DNA from: Agrobacterium tumefaciens str. B6
GTDB taxonomy: Bacteria; Pseudomonadota; Alphaproteobacteria; Rhizobiales; Rhizobiaceae
Length of the DNA stretch: 64,000 nt
Assembly (NCBI RefSeq): GCF_001541315.1
Contig: NZ_LMVK01000001.1
Coordinates: 620,001-684,000 of the forward strand
Direction: 5' to 3'
Shown here: piece after piece, positions 26,598 through 36,097 of the stretch
Numbering within the stretch: position 1 is the stretch's first letter
Layout of the letters: every line of letters begins with the position of its first letter
Made by a program: the position numbers and the translations under genes
Notes under the pieces: model-generated
Told to the model about the DNA's origin: nothing
Databases searched by the model: none
Seen by the model: only the letters and a program-made list of their open reading frames with translations

Positions 26598-26981
26598 ATG
26601 GCGCCTCGCATTAAGTTAAGACTTCTGGATGGCGCCTATGGGGTGGCCCGGCTCCATGCCGATGCATCCATTCCAGCCTGGGCCGATGGCGCAGGTTTTC
26701 TCAGCATCAGCCGGACCGATGACGAGCTTTCCGTTGTCTGCCGCCAGGAGCGAATCCCTGATGATGTTCAGTCCGATATCGGTTGGAACTGTCTCAAACT
26801 TCAGGGTCCGTTCGCCTTTGATGAGACGGGCATCGTCCTTTCGGTGATCGAACCGCTATCGACCAACGACATAGGGATATTCGTGGTTTCGACTTTCGAT
26901 GGCGATCACCTGCTGGTGAAATCGAAAGACCTGGAGAAAACGTCCGAGCTACTGGCAGATGCAGGACACTCGCTCGTCTAA
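26598..26981 (+). CDS. ACT-domain protein (CASTOR/Lysine-specific ACT type)
   Basis: This 127-residue protein is made of two ACT-like halves: an N-terminal part with ISRTDDELSVVCRQERIP and a C-terminal half with FDETGIVLSVIEPLSTNDIGIF and VSTFDGDHLLVKS. These resemble bacterial relatives of the CASTOR amino-acid sensors. It probably binds an amino acid. Lying just after the Lrp gene, it may share its amino-acid theme. Its last bases overlap the stop of the convergent monooxygenase gene. Confidence 0.75.
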   Translation: MAPRIKLRLLDGAYGVARLHADASIPAWADGAGFLSISRTDDELSVVCRQERIPDDVQSDIGWNCLKLQGPFAFDETGIVLSVIEPLSTNDIGIFVVSTFDGDHLLVKSKDLEKTSELLADAGHSLV

Positions 26982-27292
26982 GATCTGCGAGCGTGATCCG
27001 CCCGCATGGGGAGCCATACGGAAATATCGCGCGGGGCGTCCAGAAGATCGGGCAGGGCATCGTGCCATGCCTGCCGATAGGGCCGGTGAATCTGAACGTC
27101 GATGACATCCTGATGGTCGCTCCAGGTCTCATGCAGCAGGAAGCGGTTCTCGTTTTCACCATCCCGGTGCAGGGTTGCGTTCACGAAGGTCTTTTCGTGC
27201 CGCATGGCATCAAGCAGCGCATTCAGCAATTCGAGAAAGCGGTCGCGCTGGCCGGGACGGACCTGAAATCCGATGAGATAGGTGGTGTGCAC
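26978..27292 (-). CDS. Putative quinol monooxygenase (ABM domain)
   Basis: This is a dimeric ferredoxin-like-fold protein of about 104 residues, with FQVRPGQRDRFLELLNALLDAM and ENRFLLHETWSDHQDVIDVQ, the antibiotic biosynthesis monooxygenase pattern. The start is GTG at 27292, fixed by AAGGAG with an 8-base spacer; a longer reading overlaps the upstream regulator gene and lacks a ribosome site. It lies 5 bases after the XRE regulator stop, so it is in that operon. It overlaps the convergent ACT gene by 4 bases. Confidence 0.8.
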   Translation of the reverse strand: MHTTYLIGFQVRPGQRDRFLELLNALLDAMRHEKTFVNATLHRDGENENRFLLHETWSDHQDVIDVQIHRPYRQAWHDALPDLLDAPRDISVWLPMRADHARRS

Positions 27293-27297
27293 GGGTG

Positions 27298-28089
27298 TTA
27301 CTCCTTGGCGCCTTGCATCAGTGCTTCGCGGGTTGCCGCGTCGGCGGGGTAAAAACACTCCAGCACGAGTTCGGCCAGTGTGACGTCTGTCGCCGTTCCG
27401 AAAACCGTGGTGGTTGAAATGAAGCTCAATATGCTGCCCGAAGAGGGATCACGGAGCTGGAGCGGTATGGCCAGAGGATCGGCTCCGGCATGGGACGAGG
27501 CCTTTGGCGCGGGATAGGCCGCGAGCTCCGCATGCAGCCGAGAAAGCACCTCGTCTCCCGTTTCCTCGACCTGACGGCGCAGGCGTTCCAGCAGGTGATG
27601 ACGCCACTCGGCGAGATTGACGATGCGCGAACTCAAACCCTGCGGATGCAGGCTCAGCCTCAAGGCGTTAAGCGGCGGGCGAAGCAGTTCCTCGGAAACA
27701 CCGGCCAGAAGCGATGTGATCGCCCCATTGGCGAGAACGACGTTCCAGTGCCGGTCGACGGCAAGGGCGGGGAAGGGCATATGCCCATGCATCACGGTTT
27801 CGACGGCCTGCCGGGCCGCCGTCATATCAGGCGCATCCATCGGCCGTTCGGAATGGATAGGCGCATAACCCGCTGCCAGCATCAGCCGGTTGGCGGCGCG
27901 GGCGGGCATCGAAAGCTGCTCCGCCAGTTTCGCGAGCATGTCGCGGCTGGGGGATGATCGCCCACTTTCCACAAAGCTCAGATGGCGCGCCGATATTTCC
28001 GCCTCAATCGCCAGATCGAGCTGGCTCAACCTGCGGCGGGCACGCCATTCCTTCAGCACTTGGCCGACATGTTCTCGATGATGCGTCAT
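27298..28089 (-). CDS. XRE-family regulator with MmyB-like ligand-binding domain
   Basis: This 263-residue regulator has an N-terminal lambda-repressor-type helix-turn-helix (VGQVLKEWRARRRLSQLDLA... ISARHLSFVESGRSSPS, about 8-62) and a C-terminal MmyB/MLTR-type PAS-like domain with FPALAVDRHWNVVLANGA and FGTATDVTLAELVLECFYP. Members bind fatty-acyl or other hydrophobic ligands in some actinobacteria. ATG at 28089 (MTHHREHV) is chosen. It heads an operon with a quinol monooxygenase and is divergent from a SnoaL-like gene across an intergenic palindrome. Confidence 0.88.
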   Translation of the reverse strand: MTHHREHVGQVLKEWRARRRLSQLDLAIEAEISARHLSFVESGRSSPSRDMLAKLAEQLSMPARAANRLMLAAGYAPIHSERPMDAPDMTAARQAVETVMHGHMPFPALAVDRHWNVVLANGAITSLLAGVSEELLRPPLNALRLSLHPQGLSSRIVNLAEWRHHLLERLRRQVEETGDEVLSRLHAELAAYPAPKASSHAGADPLAIPLQLRDPSSGSILSFISTTTVFGTATDVTLAELVLECFYPADAATREALMQGAKE

Positions 28090-28123
28090 GCCCCGCAGCC
28101 TAGCAGAAGATATCGGCAATGCG

Positions 28124-28140
28124 ATTACCTCCGAGGTAAT
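28124..28140. promoter_or_regulatory. Palindromic operator in the XRE/SnoaL divergon
   Basis: ATTACCTC (28124-28131), a single C, then GAGGTAAT (28133-28140) is a perfect 8+8 inverted repeat lying 35 bases before the XRE gene and 56 bases before the SnoaL-like gene. Its place and size fit a dimeric XRE repressor acting on both promoters. Confidence 0.6.
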
Positions 28141-28196
28141 TGTTCCGCTTCCCGACACCCGTCATGTTTGGGCCGTCAACCACAAGGAGCGCAATC

Positions 28197-28559
28197 ATGA
28201 CGCAGCATCTCGCAATCGCCGAAACCTATCTCGCGGTCTGGAACGAGGAGGACAATGAACGCCGCAGGCATCTCGTCGGTCAGGCGTGGTCGGAAAATAC
28301 GCGTTACGTCGATCCGCTGATGCAGGGCGAGGGGCAGCAGGGAATTGCCGCGATGATCGAGGCGGCGCGGCAGAAATTTCCGGGATATCGTTTCGTTCTT
28401 GCCGGCACTCCGGATGGCCACGGCGACTTCACCCGTTTCTCATGGCGTCTCATTTCGCCTGACGGGGACGATGTGGCCGGCGGTACCGATGTCGTCAGCC
28501 GTGATGCCGAGGGGAGGATCGAAAACGTCGTCGGTTTTCTCGATGGCGCGGCATCCTGA
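28197..28559 (+). CDS. SnoaL/NTF2-like protein
   Basis: This 120-residue single-domain protein has the NTF2 fold pattern: ETYLAVWNEEDNERRRHLV, then WSENTRYVDPLM and TRFSWRLISPDG. The family contains cyclases, isomerases and binding proteins, so function is open. ATG 28197 follows AAGGAG at about 28183. It is divergent from the XRE regulator and shares the palindromic site, implying co-regulation with the quinol monooxygenase. Confidence 0.8.
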   Translation: MTQHLAIAETYLAVWNEEDNERRRHLVGQAWSENTRYVDPLMQGEGQQGIAAMIEAARQKFPGYRFVLAGTPDGHGDFTRFSWRLISPDGDDVAGGTDVVSRDAEGRIENVVGFLDGAAS

Positions 28560-28563
28560 GGCA

Positions 28564-28584
28564 GAGGCGGGATAGTCCCGCCTC
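28564..28584. terminator. Bidirectional hairpin between SnoaL gene and dxs
   Basis: GAGGCGGGA (28564-28572) pairs perfectly with TCCCGCCTC (28576-28584) around TAG in the 42-base gap between two convergent genes. No clear T run, so efficiency is unknown. Confidence 0.6.
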
Positions 28585-28601
28585 CCGTCCCGGCAATCTT
28601 G

Positions 28602-30512
28602 TCAGCCGGCGAAACCGACGCCGGCCTGACGCTGGCCGAGCGCATTGAACACGGTGGACACGATGCCGGCCCGGTCGAGGCCGGCATTGGCATACATGGT
28701 CTCGGGCTTGGCCTGCTCCACCCACTGGTCGGGCAGGGTCAGCGTCCGGACCTTGGGGCCGTGGTCGAGCAATCCGGCGCTTGCCATGAAATGCAGCACA
28801 TGCGCGCCAAAACCGCCGACTGAGCCTTCCTCGATCGTCACCAGCACTTCGTGATGGGCCGCAAGCTGGCGGATGAGATCGAGATCGAGCGGCTTGGCAA
28901 AGCGCGCATCGGCAACGGTCGTCGAAAGTCCGGCGGCATCAAGATCTTCGGCGGCTGCAAGGCATTCCGCAAGCCGGGTACCGAAGGAGAGCAGCGCAAC
29001 CTTGGTGCCTTCCTTGATGATGCGGCCCTTGCCGATCTCAAGGATTTCACCGCGTGCAGGCATCTCGACGCCCACACCTTCGCCGCGCGGGTAACGGAAG
29101 GAAATCGGGCCTTCATCATAGGCCGCTGCCGTGCGTACCATATGTTTCAGTTCGGCCTCGTCGGCCGCCGCCATCACCACCATACCGGGCAGGGTGGCGA
29201 GGAAAGTGGTGTCGAAGGAGCCGGCATGGGTCGGTCCGTCAGCGCCGACGAACCCGGCGCGGTCGATCGGGAAACGTACGGGCAGGCTCTGGATCGCCAC
29301 GTCATGCACCAGCTGGTCGTAACCACGCTGCAGGAAGGTGGAATAAAGCGCGCAGAACGGCTTGTAGCCGTCAGCCGCAAGCCCCGCCGCGAAGGTGACA
29401 GCGTGCTGTTCGGCAATTCCGACATCGAAGGTGCGGGACGGGAAAAGCTCGGCCATCTTGTCGAGGCCGGTACCATTCGGCATGGCGGCGGTGACGCCGA
29501 CGATCTTGTCGTCGAGGGTCGCTTCCTGGATCAGCGCTTCGGCAAAGACGCTGGTATAGCTCGGCGCATTCGGTTTGGCTTTCGCCTGTGCGCCGGTGAT
29601 GACGTCGAACTTGTTGACGCCGTGATATTTGTCCGCAGCCGCTTCCGCCGGCGCATAACCCTTGCCTTTCTGCGTCACCACATGGATGAGGACAGGGCCT
29701 TTCTGGTTGTCGCGCACATTGCGCAGCACCGGTAGCAGGTGGTCGAAGGAATGGCCGTCGATCGGGCCGATGTGATAGAAACCGAGCTCCTCGAACAGCG
29801 TACCGCCGGTCACATAACCACGCGCATGGGTCACGGCGCGGGTAATGGCGCGGTCGATGGTCTTGCCGAGATAGGCTGTGAGCTTCTTGCCGAAATCACG
29901 GAAGCCCATATAGGTGCGGCCGGAGGCAAGGCGGGCGAGATAAGCGCTCATCGCGCCCGTCGGCGGTGCAATCGACATGTCGTTGTCGTTGAGGATGACG
30001 ATCAGCCGCGCGTCGAGCGCGCCTGCATTGTTGAGCGCCTCGAACGCCATGCCGGCAGACATGGAACCGTCGCCGATGACGGCGATCACCTTGCGGTCGC
30101 TTTCGTCGAGACCCGCTGCCACCGCCATGCCGAGACCGGCGGAAATGGAGGTGGAGGAATGGCCGGCGCCGAAATCGTCATATTCGCTTTCGGCCCGCCG
30201 GGTGAAACCGGAAAGGCCGCCTTCCTGGCGCAGCGTGCGGATGCGCTCGCGACGGCCGGTCAGGATCTTGTGCGGATAACATTGGTGGCCGACATCGAAG
30301 ATCAACCGGTCTTCCGGCGTGTTGAACACCTTATGGATGGCAATCGTCAGCTCCACCACGCCCAGACCGGCCCCCAGATGCCCGCCGGTGCTCGACACCG
30401 CGTCGATCATCTCGTCGCGCAACTCCCTTGCCAGTTCCGGCAGGTCGCGATCGTCGATCTCCTTGAGATCGGATGGAAAATTCACCCGGTCAAGCAATGG
30501 GGTCTGTGGCAT
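28602..30512 (-). CDS. dxs: 1-deoxy-D-xylulose-5-phosphate synthase
   Basis: This 636-residue thiamine-diphosphate enzyme condenses pyruvate and glyceraldehyde 3-phosphate, the first step of the MEP isoprenoid pathway. [20 protein letters not shown] is the ThDP/metal site, and [18 protein letters not shown] holds the catalytic glutamate; the N-terminal [17 protein letters not shown] is also diagnostic. ATG 30512 is used; a TTG three codons upstream is an alternative. ispH of the same pathway is at 56.3 kb. No thiamine riboswitch is visible upstream. Confidence 0.96.
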   Translation of the reverse strand: MPQTPLLDRVNFPSDLKEIDDRDLPELARELRDEMIDAVSSTGGHLGAGLGVVELTIAIHKVFNTPEDRLIFDVGHQCYPHKILTGRRERIRTLRQEGGLSGFTRRAESEYDDFGAGHSSTSISAGLGMAVAAGLDESDRKVIAVIGDGSMSAGMAFEALNNAGALDARLIVILNDNDMSIAPPTGAMSAYLARLASGRTYMGFRDFGKKLTAYLGKTIDRAITRAVTHARGYVTGGTLFEELGFYHIGPIDGHSFDHLLPVLRNVRDNQKGPVLIHVVTQKGKGYAPAEAAADKYHGVNKFDVITGAQAKAKPNAPSYTSVFAEALIQEATLDDKIVGVTAAMPNGTGLDKMAELFPSRTFDVGIAEQHAVTFAAGLAADGYKPFCALYSTFLQRGYDQLVHDVAIQSLPVRFPIDRAGFVGADGPTHAGSFDTTFLATLPGMVVMAAADEAELKHMVRTAAAYDEGPISFRYPRGEGVGVEMPARGEILEIGKGRIIKEGTKVALLSFGTRLAECLAAAEDLDAAGLSTTVADARFAKPLDLDLIRQLAAHHEVLVTIEEGSVGGFGAHVLHFMASAGLLDHGPKVRTLTLPDQWVEQAKPETMYANAGLDRAGIVSTVFNALGQRQAGVGFAG

Positions 30513-30620
30513 TCCGGTCAATCGTTCGGCCTTTTCTCGTGGTCAGCGGGGGGCGCCAGAGCGTCTTTCATAGGGAAAGCCGACGGTCCATTCCTGCATG
30601 TCGTACACTTCTATAGAATT

Positions 30621-31544
30621 TCAACCTTCCGGCAAAGGGACAAACTCTTCTTCGTCGCCGGGAACGATATCGAAGCGTCCGGTTCTCCACTCCTGTTTGG
30701 CCTGTTCTATGCGTTCTTTTGATGACGAAACGAAGTTCCACCAGATGTAGCGGCGCTGATTGAGCGCGGCCCCACCAAAGATCATGATGTGACAGCCATT
30801 GCTGCCGGCCTGAAGCGTGATGTCGTCACCCGGCCTGAAGACGAGCAACTGGTCGGCGGCGAAGATATCGCCTGCCACATCGAGCGAACCGGAGAGAATA
30901 TAGATCGCCCGCTCCTCATGATCGGCGGAAAAGGGAAATTTCACTCCCGGCTCCAGCGTCAGATCGACATAAAGTGTATCGGTAAAGGCCGAAACGGGGG
31001 AGGTAAGGCCCTCGAATTCGCCGATCACCACCCTACCGGAAGCGCCCTTGATATCGATCAGCGGCATGTCTTCCTTGGCGGTATGGGCAAAGGCCGGGGC
31101 GATTTCTTCCATATGGTCGGGCAGGGCAAGCCAGGTCTGCAGGCCGGACATGGAAAGCGGATGGCCGCGCAGGTTCTCCGGCGTGCGTTCCGAATGCACG
31201 ATGCCTCGCCCGGCGGTCATCAGGTTGATGTCTCCGGGGCGAATGACGAGTTCGGTGCCGAGACTGTCGCGATGCTTGATTTCGCCGTCGAACAGATAGG
31301 TGACGGTGGAAAGCCCGATATGCGGATGCGGCTTGACGTCCAGCGCCTCACCAGCCTTCAGGATCGCCGGTCCCATGCGGTCAAAAAAGATGAAGGGGCC
31401 GACGAGACGACGCTGTCGGGTCGGCAAGGCGCGGCGCACCGCAAAGCCGCCAATATCGCTGGTGCGCGGAATGATGAGGTTTTCGATGGCGTCGCAGGCA
31501 AAGGCATCACCCGCGACGGGATCGTTACCGGGAAAAAAGGACAT
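30621..31544 (-). CDS. Pirin-family protein
   Basis: This 307-residue bicupin has an N-terminal pirin domain with the metal ligands in KPHPHIGLSTVTYLFDGEIKH-like sequence (HPHIGLSTV, then HRDSLG and HSERTPEN) and a C-terminal cupin with LLVFRPGDDITLQAG. Bacterial pirins include quercetinases and redox regulators; no substrate is indicated. It is preceded and followed by short gaps without features. Confidence 0.9.
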   Translation of the reverse strand: MSFFPGNDPVAGDAFACDAIENLIIPRTSDIGGFAVRRALPTRQRRLVGPFIFFDRMGPAILKAGEALDVKPHPHIGLSTVTYLFDGEIKHRDSLGTELVIRPGDINLMTAGRGIVHSERTPENLRGHPLSMSGLQTWLALPDHMEEIAPAFAHTAKEDMPLIDIKGASGRVVIGEFEGLTSPVSAFTDTLYVDLTLEPGVKFPFSADHEERAIYILSGSLDVAGDIFAADQLLVFRPGDDITLQAGSNGCHIMIFGGAALNQRRYIWWNFVSSSKERIEQAKQEWRTGRFDIVPGDEEEFVPLPEG

Positions 31545-31645
31545 CGCAAGCTCCTCGTATCGTTACACGAAAGCTTAGCACGAACGGAACGGGGTGGGAG
31601 CGCCGTAATGGTGAACGCAGCGTCACACCGTTCAACAGGACGTGT

Positions 31646-31900
31646 TTACTCGCCGTCGAGAGGCTCGACGCCCTGCGGTTTTCCGGCGCGATCGAGACGG
31701 ATTTTCTCGATTCGCTTTTCCGCAGCGTTCAACAGCGTTTCGCAGTGCTTCTTCAGGGCTTCGCCACGCTCGTAGATGGCGATGGATTCGTCCAGCGCCA
31801 CGTCTCCGCGCTCCAGGCGTGCGACAATGCTTTCCAGCTCGGCGACGGCTTTTTCGAAGGAATAACCGCTGACATCGGCTGTGTTGGCATTTTCCGTCAT
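31646..31900 (-). CDS. xseB: Exodeoxyribonuclease VII small subunit
   Basis: This 84-residue helical protein has [32 protein letters not shown], the typical XseB pattern, and forms the small subunit of ExoVII, which degrades single-stranded DNA. ATG 31900 is preferred (AAGGG six bases upstream); a TTG at 31906 would overlap the preceding stop. The large subunit xseA is not in the window. It follows the deacetylase gene with near-zero spacing. Confidence 0.92.
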   Translation of the reverse strand: MTENANTADVSGYSFEKAVAELESIVARLERGDVALDESIAIYERGEALKKHCETLLNAAEKRIEKIRLDRAGKPQGVEPLDGE

Positions 31901-31902
31901 GT

Positions 31903-32838
31903 TCAACCCTTCATCATTCTCAATATGTGCATGGCTGCCGATTCCGCCAGCCCTTCCAGATCATAACCGCCTTCAAGCAGGCTGACGACCCGGTTCGATG
32001 CGTATTTATCGGCCATTTCCAGAAGCCGGCCCGTCGCCCAGTCGAAATCCTCGCCCACCAGATTGATCTGCGCCAGCGGATCGCGGTGATGCGCGTCGAA
32101 ACCGGCGGAGATGAGGATGAGGTCAGGCGAAAAATCGGCAATGGCCGGCAGGACGCGGGATTTGAACGCCTCGCGAAAATATTCGCTGCCGGTATTGGGC
32201 GAAAGCGGGGCGTTGACGACGTTGTTCTTCACGCCGGTTTCGTTCTTGTCGCCGCTCCACGGATAAAGCGGCATCTGGTGGGTGGAACAGAACAGAACTG
32301 ATGTGTCGTTCCAGAAGATATCCTGCGTGCCGTTGCCGTGATGCACGTCCCAGTCGATGATGGCGACGCGCTCTGCTCCGTGCGCCTTCTGCGCATGGCG
32401 AGCGGCAATTGCCACATTGTTGAAAAGACAGAAACCCATGGCCTTGGCTGTTTCGGCGTGGTGGCCGGGCGGGCGGGCCGCGACGAAGACATTGTCGGCA
32501 GCGCCGGTAAACACGTCGTCCACCGCCGCCATGGCCGCACCGATGCCGGTCAGCGCCGCCTGCAGGCTTTTGCGTGATACATAAGTGTCGGCCTCGACGC
32601 GGTTGATCTCGCCATCCTCTTCGGGAATCTGCCGCATGACGGCAAGCAGGTGCTCCTCCGGATGCGCCAGCAACACCGCGTCTTCATTGGCCTGAGGCGC
32701 TTCTTTGCGGATCAGGCGCTCGAAATTCGGATGTTCGAGCGCGATGTTCAGAGATCGCAGGCGATCCGGCCGCTCGGGGTGGCCTTCGGGCGTGATATGC
32801 TCCAGGAAGATCGGATGTTCGTATAAACGCGTCGCCAT
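31903..32838 (-). CDS. Histone deacetylase-family protein
   Basis: This 311-residue zinc-dependent hydrolase of the acetoin utilisation/acetylpolyamine amidohydrolase family has [16 protein letters not shown], the metal-site block [15 protein letters not shown], and [15 protein letters not shown]. Targets could be acetylated polyamines or proteins. GGAGGAAAAG precedes the ATG. xseB is translationally linked downstream, an arrangement I believe is common in rhizobia. Confidence 0.9.
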   Translation of the reverse strand: MATRLYEHPIFLEHITPEGHPERPDRLRSLNIALEHPNFERLIRKEAPQANEDAVLLAHPEEHLLAVMRQIPEEDGEINRVEADTYVSRKSLQAALTGIGAAMAAVDDVFTGAADNVFVAARPPGHHAETAKAMGFCLFNNVAIAARHAQKAHGAERVAIIDWDVHHGNGTQDIFWNDTSVLFCSTHQMPLYPWSGDKNETGVKNNVVNAPLSPNTGSEYFREAFKSRVLPAIADFSPDLILISAGFDAHHRDPLAQINLVGEDFDWATGRLLEMADKYASNRVVSLLEGGYDLEGLAESAAMHILRMMKG

Positions 32839-32863
32839 TCTTTTCCTCCCGAAGAAAGTGTGT

Positions 32864-33427
32864 TCAGGCGCGCTGCGGCAGAAGCGGATAACCCGCCATC
32901 ACGGCGCGGCCGGCCAGCGCCGCAAGCACGGCCTTCAGCGCATCGCCCGGAATGAAGGCGAGCGAACCCATGAAGGCCTTTTCGAAACCAAGACCGACGA
33001 CCAGCGCCAGATAGGTGATGCCGAAAGCATAAAGCACGATCACGCCGCCGATCAGGCTGGCGATGAAAAAGCCGATGCCCTGTGTAAGGGCAGACTGGCT
33101 GCGATTGACGAGTTTTTCCGAGAGCGTGCCGGTGACGAAAACCGCCGCGATCCAGCCGATCAGGAAGCCCGTCGTCGGCGTGGTGAAGATGGAAAGGCCG
33201 CCGCGTCCGCCCGAAAGCACCGGCAGGCCGATGGCGGCAATCAGGATTGTCAGGAGAACCGCGAGCGTACCGCGCTTTGCGCCGAGGACGACGCCTGCCA
33301 GCATGACGCCGAGCGACTGCGCGGTGATCGGCACCGGAATGAAACCGAGCGTGATCGGCGGCAGCAGCCCGAGTGCGATGATGATGGCGGAAAACAGCGA
33401 AATCAGCACAAGGTCGCGGGTCGTCAT
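32864..33427 (-). CDS. bioY: Biotin transporter substrate-binding subunit BioY
   Basis: This 187-residue S-component has six membrane helices. ITLGFIPVPITAQSLGVMLAGVVLGAKRG and GGRGGLSIFTTPTTGFLIGW, split here by loops, are BioY signatures for biotin capture. ATG 33427 is preferred over TTG 33436, which would overlap the bioN stop. It is the last gene of the bioM-bioN-bioY operon. Confidence 0.94.
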   Translation of the reverse strand: MTTRDLVLISLFSAIIIALGLLPPITLGFIPVPITAQSLGVMLAGVVLGAKRGTLAVLLTILIAAIGLPVLSGGRGGLSIFTTPTTGFLIGWIAAVFVTGTLSEKLVNRSQSALTQGIGFFIASLIGGVIVLYAFGITYLALVVGLGFEKAFMGSLAFIPGDALKAVLAALAGRAVMAGYPLLPQRA

Positions 33428-33432
33428 GACGC

Positions 33433-34065
33433 TCAAAACTCCGGATGGTTATCTGGCCGCAAGCTTTGGCCTCTGAAACCGCGCGCGTCAATGGCGTCGG
33501 CAATGGCATCGGCATCCTTCAACGTCATAATGACGAGCGGCACGATGATGGTGGCCATGCGCACCGGCAGGCCGCGCGCCCGGTGCGCGTCACGCACCGC
33601 ATGGTAACGATTGACGATCTCAGGCACGAACCGCACCACCAGCCCGACGGCAAGTCCGATATCGGCGGCCTTGACCAGCCCCAGCCGTTCCAGAGGGGCT
33701 GCGGCACGCGTAATCTCGTCCATGAATTGCGAAATGCTGACGGTGATGGTGACGGCGGTGGCAAGCAGCGCCAGCGCCGGCAGCCGCAGAAGATTGACAC
33801 TCGCATCATGGGCCGGAAGCAGGAGATAGCTGAAACCGGCGACGAGGAAGATGGTCAGCATCACCGGCCGCAGCCGCAGGCCGATCTCGTGGAAGGGCAG
33901 GCGTGTCTCGCGCAGGATGGCGGCGGCGAGAACCACGGCGCATCCCAGAAGCGGCAGATCGCGGGTGAGGAACAGCGCGATGCTGAAGCCCATAAGCGTC
34001 AGGAGCTTGACGGGCGGCGAGACGCGGTAGAGCCAGCCGGTGCCTTCGACATGCAGCGATTTCAT
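33433..34065 (-). CDS. bioN: Biotin ECF transporter transmembrane subunit BioN
   Basis: This 210-residue T-component has about five helices and two Ala-Arg-Gly-type coupling motifs (AHRARGLPVR and DAIDARGFRG) that contact the ATPase. It couples BioM hydrolysis to BioY. Its ATG overlaps the bioM stop by 4 bases (ATGA). The order M-N-Y is that known for rhizobial biotin uptake operons. Confidence 0.93.
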   Translation of the reverse strand: MKSLHVEGTGWLYRVSPPVKLLTLMGFSIALFLTRDLPLLGCAVVLAAAILRETRLPFHEIGLRLRPVMLTIFLVAGFSYLLLPAHDASVNLLRLPALALLATAVTITVSISQFMDEITRAAAPLERLGLVKAADIGLAVGLVVRFVPEIVNRYHAVRDAHRARGLPVRMATIIVPLVIMTLKDADAIADAIDARGFRGQSLRPDNHPEF

Positions 34066-34742
34066 CGCGATGCCACCTCCAGATAATGCGCAACCGCCTC
34101 TTCGGGGCCGGCATCGGCAACCAGCGCGCCTTCATGGAAAACCAGCACGCGGTCGAAGCCTGCAACCAGCGACAGGTCATGGGTGATGACAACAAGCGCC
34201 TGCGACAGCGCCGCCATGGTTTTTTCAACGATAGTACGGTTTTTCAGATCGAGCTGGTTGGTCGGTTCATCGAGAATGAGGATTTGCGGATCGGTGACCA
34301 GAAGGGCGGCAAGCGCTGCAAGCTGCAGTTCTCCGCCGGAAAGCTCATGCGCGCGCCGCTCTTCCAGATGGGGAATGCCGAGCCGCGCAAGAACGGCCTT
34401 CACCCGGTTTTCGGTTTCCGTCCTGCCGAGGCCGAGCCGCTTGAGGCCGAAGGCGACATCGTCGCGCACGATCGGCAGGATGATCTGGTTCTGCGGATTC
34501 TGGAAGATGAAGCCGACCGTCTGCAAGACCGCTTTGGCGTCGCTCACGGTGTCGAGACCGTTTACCGAAACCTTGCCTGCACTCGGCTTGTTCAGCCCGT
34601 TGATCAGCCGGGCAAAGGTGGTCTTGCCGGAACCATTGAGGCCGATCACGCCGATGCGCCGTTCCGTCAATGTCACAGACAGCGGCTGCAGGGCCTGCCG
34701 GCCCTCGAAAGCGACACCGGCGGCATCGAAACGGATTTCCAA
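34062..34742 (-). CDS. bioM: Biotin ECF transporter ATP-binding subunit BioM
   Basis: This 226-residue ABC ATPase has Walker A in GLNGSGKTTFARLING, the Q-loop region FIFQNPQNQI, signature LSGGELQLAALAA, Walker B ILILDEPTNQLD and the switch His in VVITHDLS. The start is TTG at 34742, preceded by GAGGA with a 7-base spacer; an in-frame stop just upstream excludes a longer reading. It is the first gene of the operon. I see no clear BioR box in the 113-base gap before it. Confidence 0.93.
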   Translation of the reverse strand: MEIRFDAAGVAFEGRQALQPLSVTLTERRIGVIGLNGSGKTTFARLINGLNKPSAGKVSVNGLDTVSDAKAVLQTVGFIFQNPQNQIILPIVRDDVAFGLKRLGLGRTETENRVKAVLARLGIPHLEERRAHELSGGELQLAALAALLVTDPQILILDEPTNQLDLKNRTIVEKTMAALSQALVVITHDLSLVAGFDRVLVFHEGALVADAGPEEAVAHYLEVASR

Positions 34743-34855
34743 GCTTACATCCTCGCGCTCGTTTTCCGGTTCTATACCCCGTCATCAACAGAAGTGAAAC
34801 AAGGAACAAAAAAAGAACATTGCAATCCTGAAAAAGCCGTCATACCTTTTGCGCC

Positions 34856-36052
34856 ATGACGATCAAGGTTTCGAACGAAGCGGCAAGGCGGATTTTTCTG
34901 GCGCGGCAGGGGCTTTGCTCCCCGCCCGGCAAGGCGCTTTCCAAGGATGGCCTGCTGCAGCTCATCACCGATATCGGTTTTGTGCAGGTGGACAGCATCG
35001 GCACCGTGGAGCGCGCCCACCACCAGATTATCTTCTCACGCAACCAGACCTACAGGCGTGACCATCTGACCACGCTGCTGGAAAAGGACCGCGCGCTTTT
35101 CGAGCACTGGACGCATGACGCTTCCATCGTACCGACGGAGTTTTACCCCTATTGGAAACACCGCTTCCGCCGCCGCGAGCCGATCATTCAGGAGCGCTGG
35201 CGCAAATGGCATGGAGAGGGCTTCGATGCCGCTTTCGGCGAAACGCTGGAGCGCATCGCCGCCACCGGCCCGGTTCTGGCGCGGGAGCTGAAGGAGGAGG
35301 GGCATCAGTCCGGCGGCTGGTGGAACTGGCATCCCTCCAAGACGGCGCTCGAATATTTATGGCACACCGGCAAGCTCGCCATATCCGGCCGCGTGAATTT
35401 CCAGAAGGTCTATGATCTCGCCGAGCGTGTCATTCCCGGCGAGCACCACGAAACCGAGGTGGAGCACGCCGAATTTGTCGACTGGGCCTGCCGCGAAGCG
35501 CTGAAGCGGCTGGGTTTCGCCACCCATGGCGAAATCGCCGCCTTTTTCGATCTCGTCACCCCGCAGGAGGCGAGGGACTGGGTCAAGAGCCATCGCGATG
35601 AACTCTGCGAGGTTTCGCTTCTCTCCAGCGACGGAGACACCGCCCGCCCGTCTTTTGCCTTTGCCGATTTCACCGCCGACCTGACGGATGTACCGGAACC
35701 CTCCGCCCGCGTCCGTGTCCTCAGCCCCTTCGATCCGCTGTTGCGCGACCGAAACCGCACGGAACGGCTGTTCGGCTTTTATTACCGCATCGAGGTCTTC
35801 GTGCCCGAGCCGAAACGGCAATATGGCTATTATGTCTTCCCGCTTCTGGAGGGCGACCGGATGATCGGCCGCATCGACATGAAGGCGGATCGCAAGCGCG
35901 GCACGCTGGATGTGCGCCGCCTGTGGCTGGAGCCTGGCGTGCGCGCCTCAGCAGGACGGCTTGAAAAGCTCGACGCGGAACTATCGCGGCTTGCGAAGTT
36001 TACCGGGGTTGAGAGCGTGAATTATCTGGAGGGCTGGCGGGAGGACAAATGA
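34856..36052 (+). CDS. YcaQ-type (AlkX) DNA glycosylase, HTH_42 family
   Basis: This 398-residue winged-helix protein belongs to the AlkZ/YcaQ superfamily. GFVQVDSIGTVERAHH contains a QxD motif (Q-V-D) at about residues 42-44, the catalytic motif reported for YcaQ-type enzymes that unhook interstrand crosslinks, rather than the QxQ of AlkZ. Other shared blocks are EHWTHDASIVP and LSPFDPLLRDRNRTERLFGF. It is monocistronic, divergent from bioM. A role in crosslink or alkylation repair is family-based. Confidence 0.85.
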   Translation: MTIKVSNEAARRIFLARQGLCSPPGKALSKDGLLQLITDIGFVQVDSIGTVERAHHQIIFSRNQTYRRDHLTTLLEKDRALFEHWTHDASIVPTEFYPYWKHRFRRREPIIQERWRKWHGEGFDAAFGETLERIAATGPVLARELKEEGHQSGGWWNWHPSKTALEYLWHTGKLAISGRVNFQKVYDLAERVIPGEHHETEVEHAEFVDWACREALKRLGFATHGEIAAFFDLVTPQEARDWVKSHRDELCEVSLLSSDGDTARPSFAFADFTADLTDVPEPSARVRVLSPFDPLLRDRNRTERLFGFYYRIEVFVPEPKRQYGYYVFPLLEGDRMIGRIDMKADRKRGTLDVRRLWLEPGVRASAGRLEKLDAELSRLAKFTGVESVNYLEGWREDK

Positions 36053-36097
36053 AGGTGTCTTTTCGCGGTGCCTGAATGTAGTGGCGAGCGCCGCCAC

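Noticed and set aside
34743..34855. Possible BioR operator before bioM (TTCTATA)
   Set aside because: Too few matches to the TTATMKATAA-type BioR site and not palindromic.
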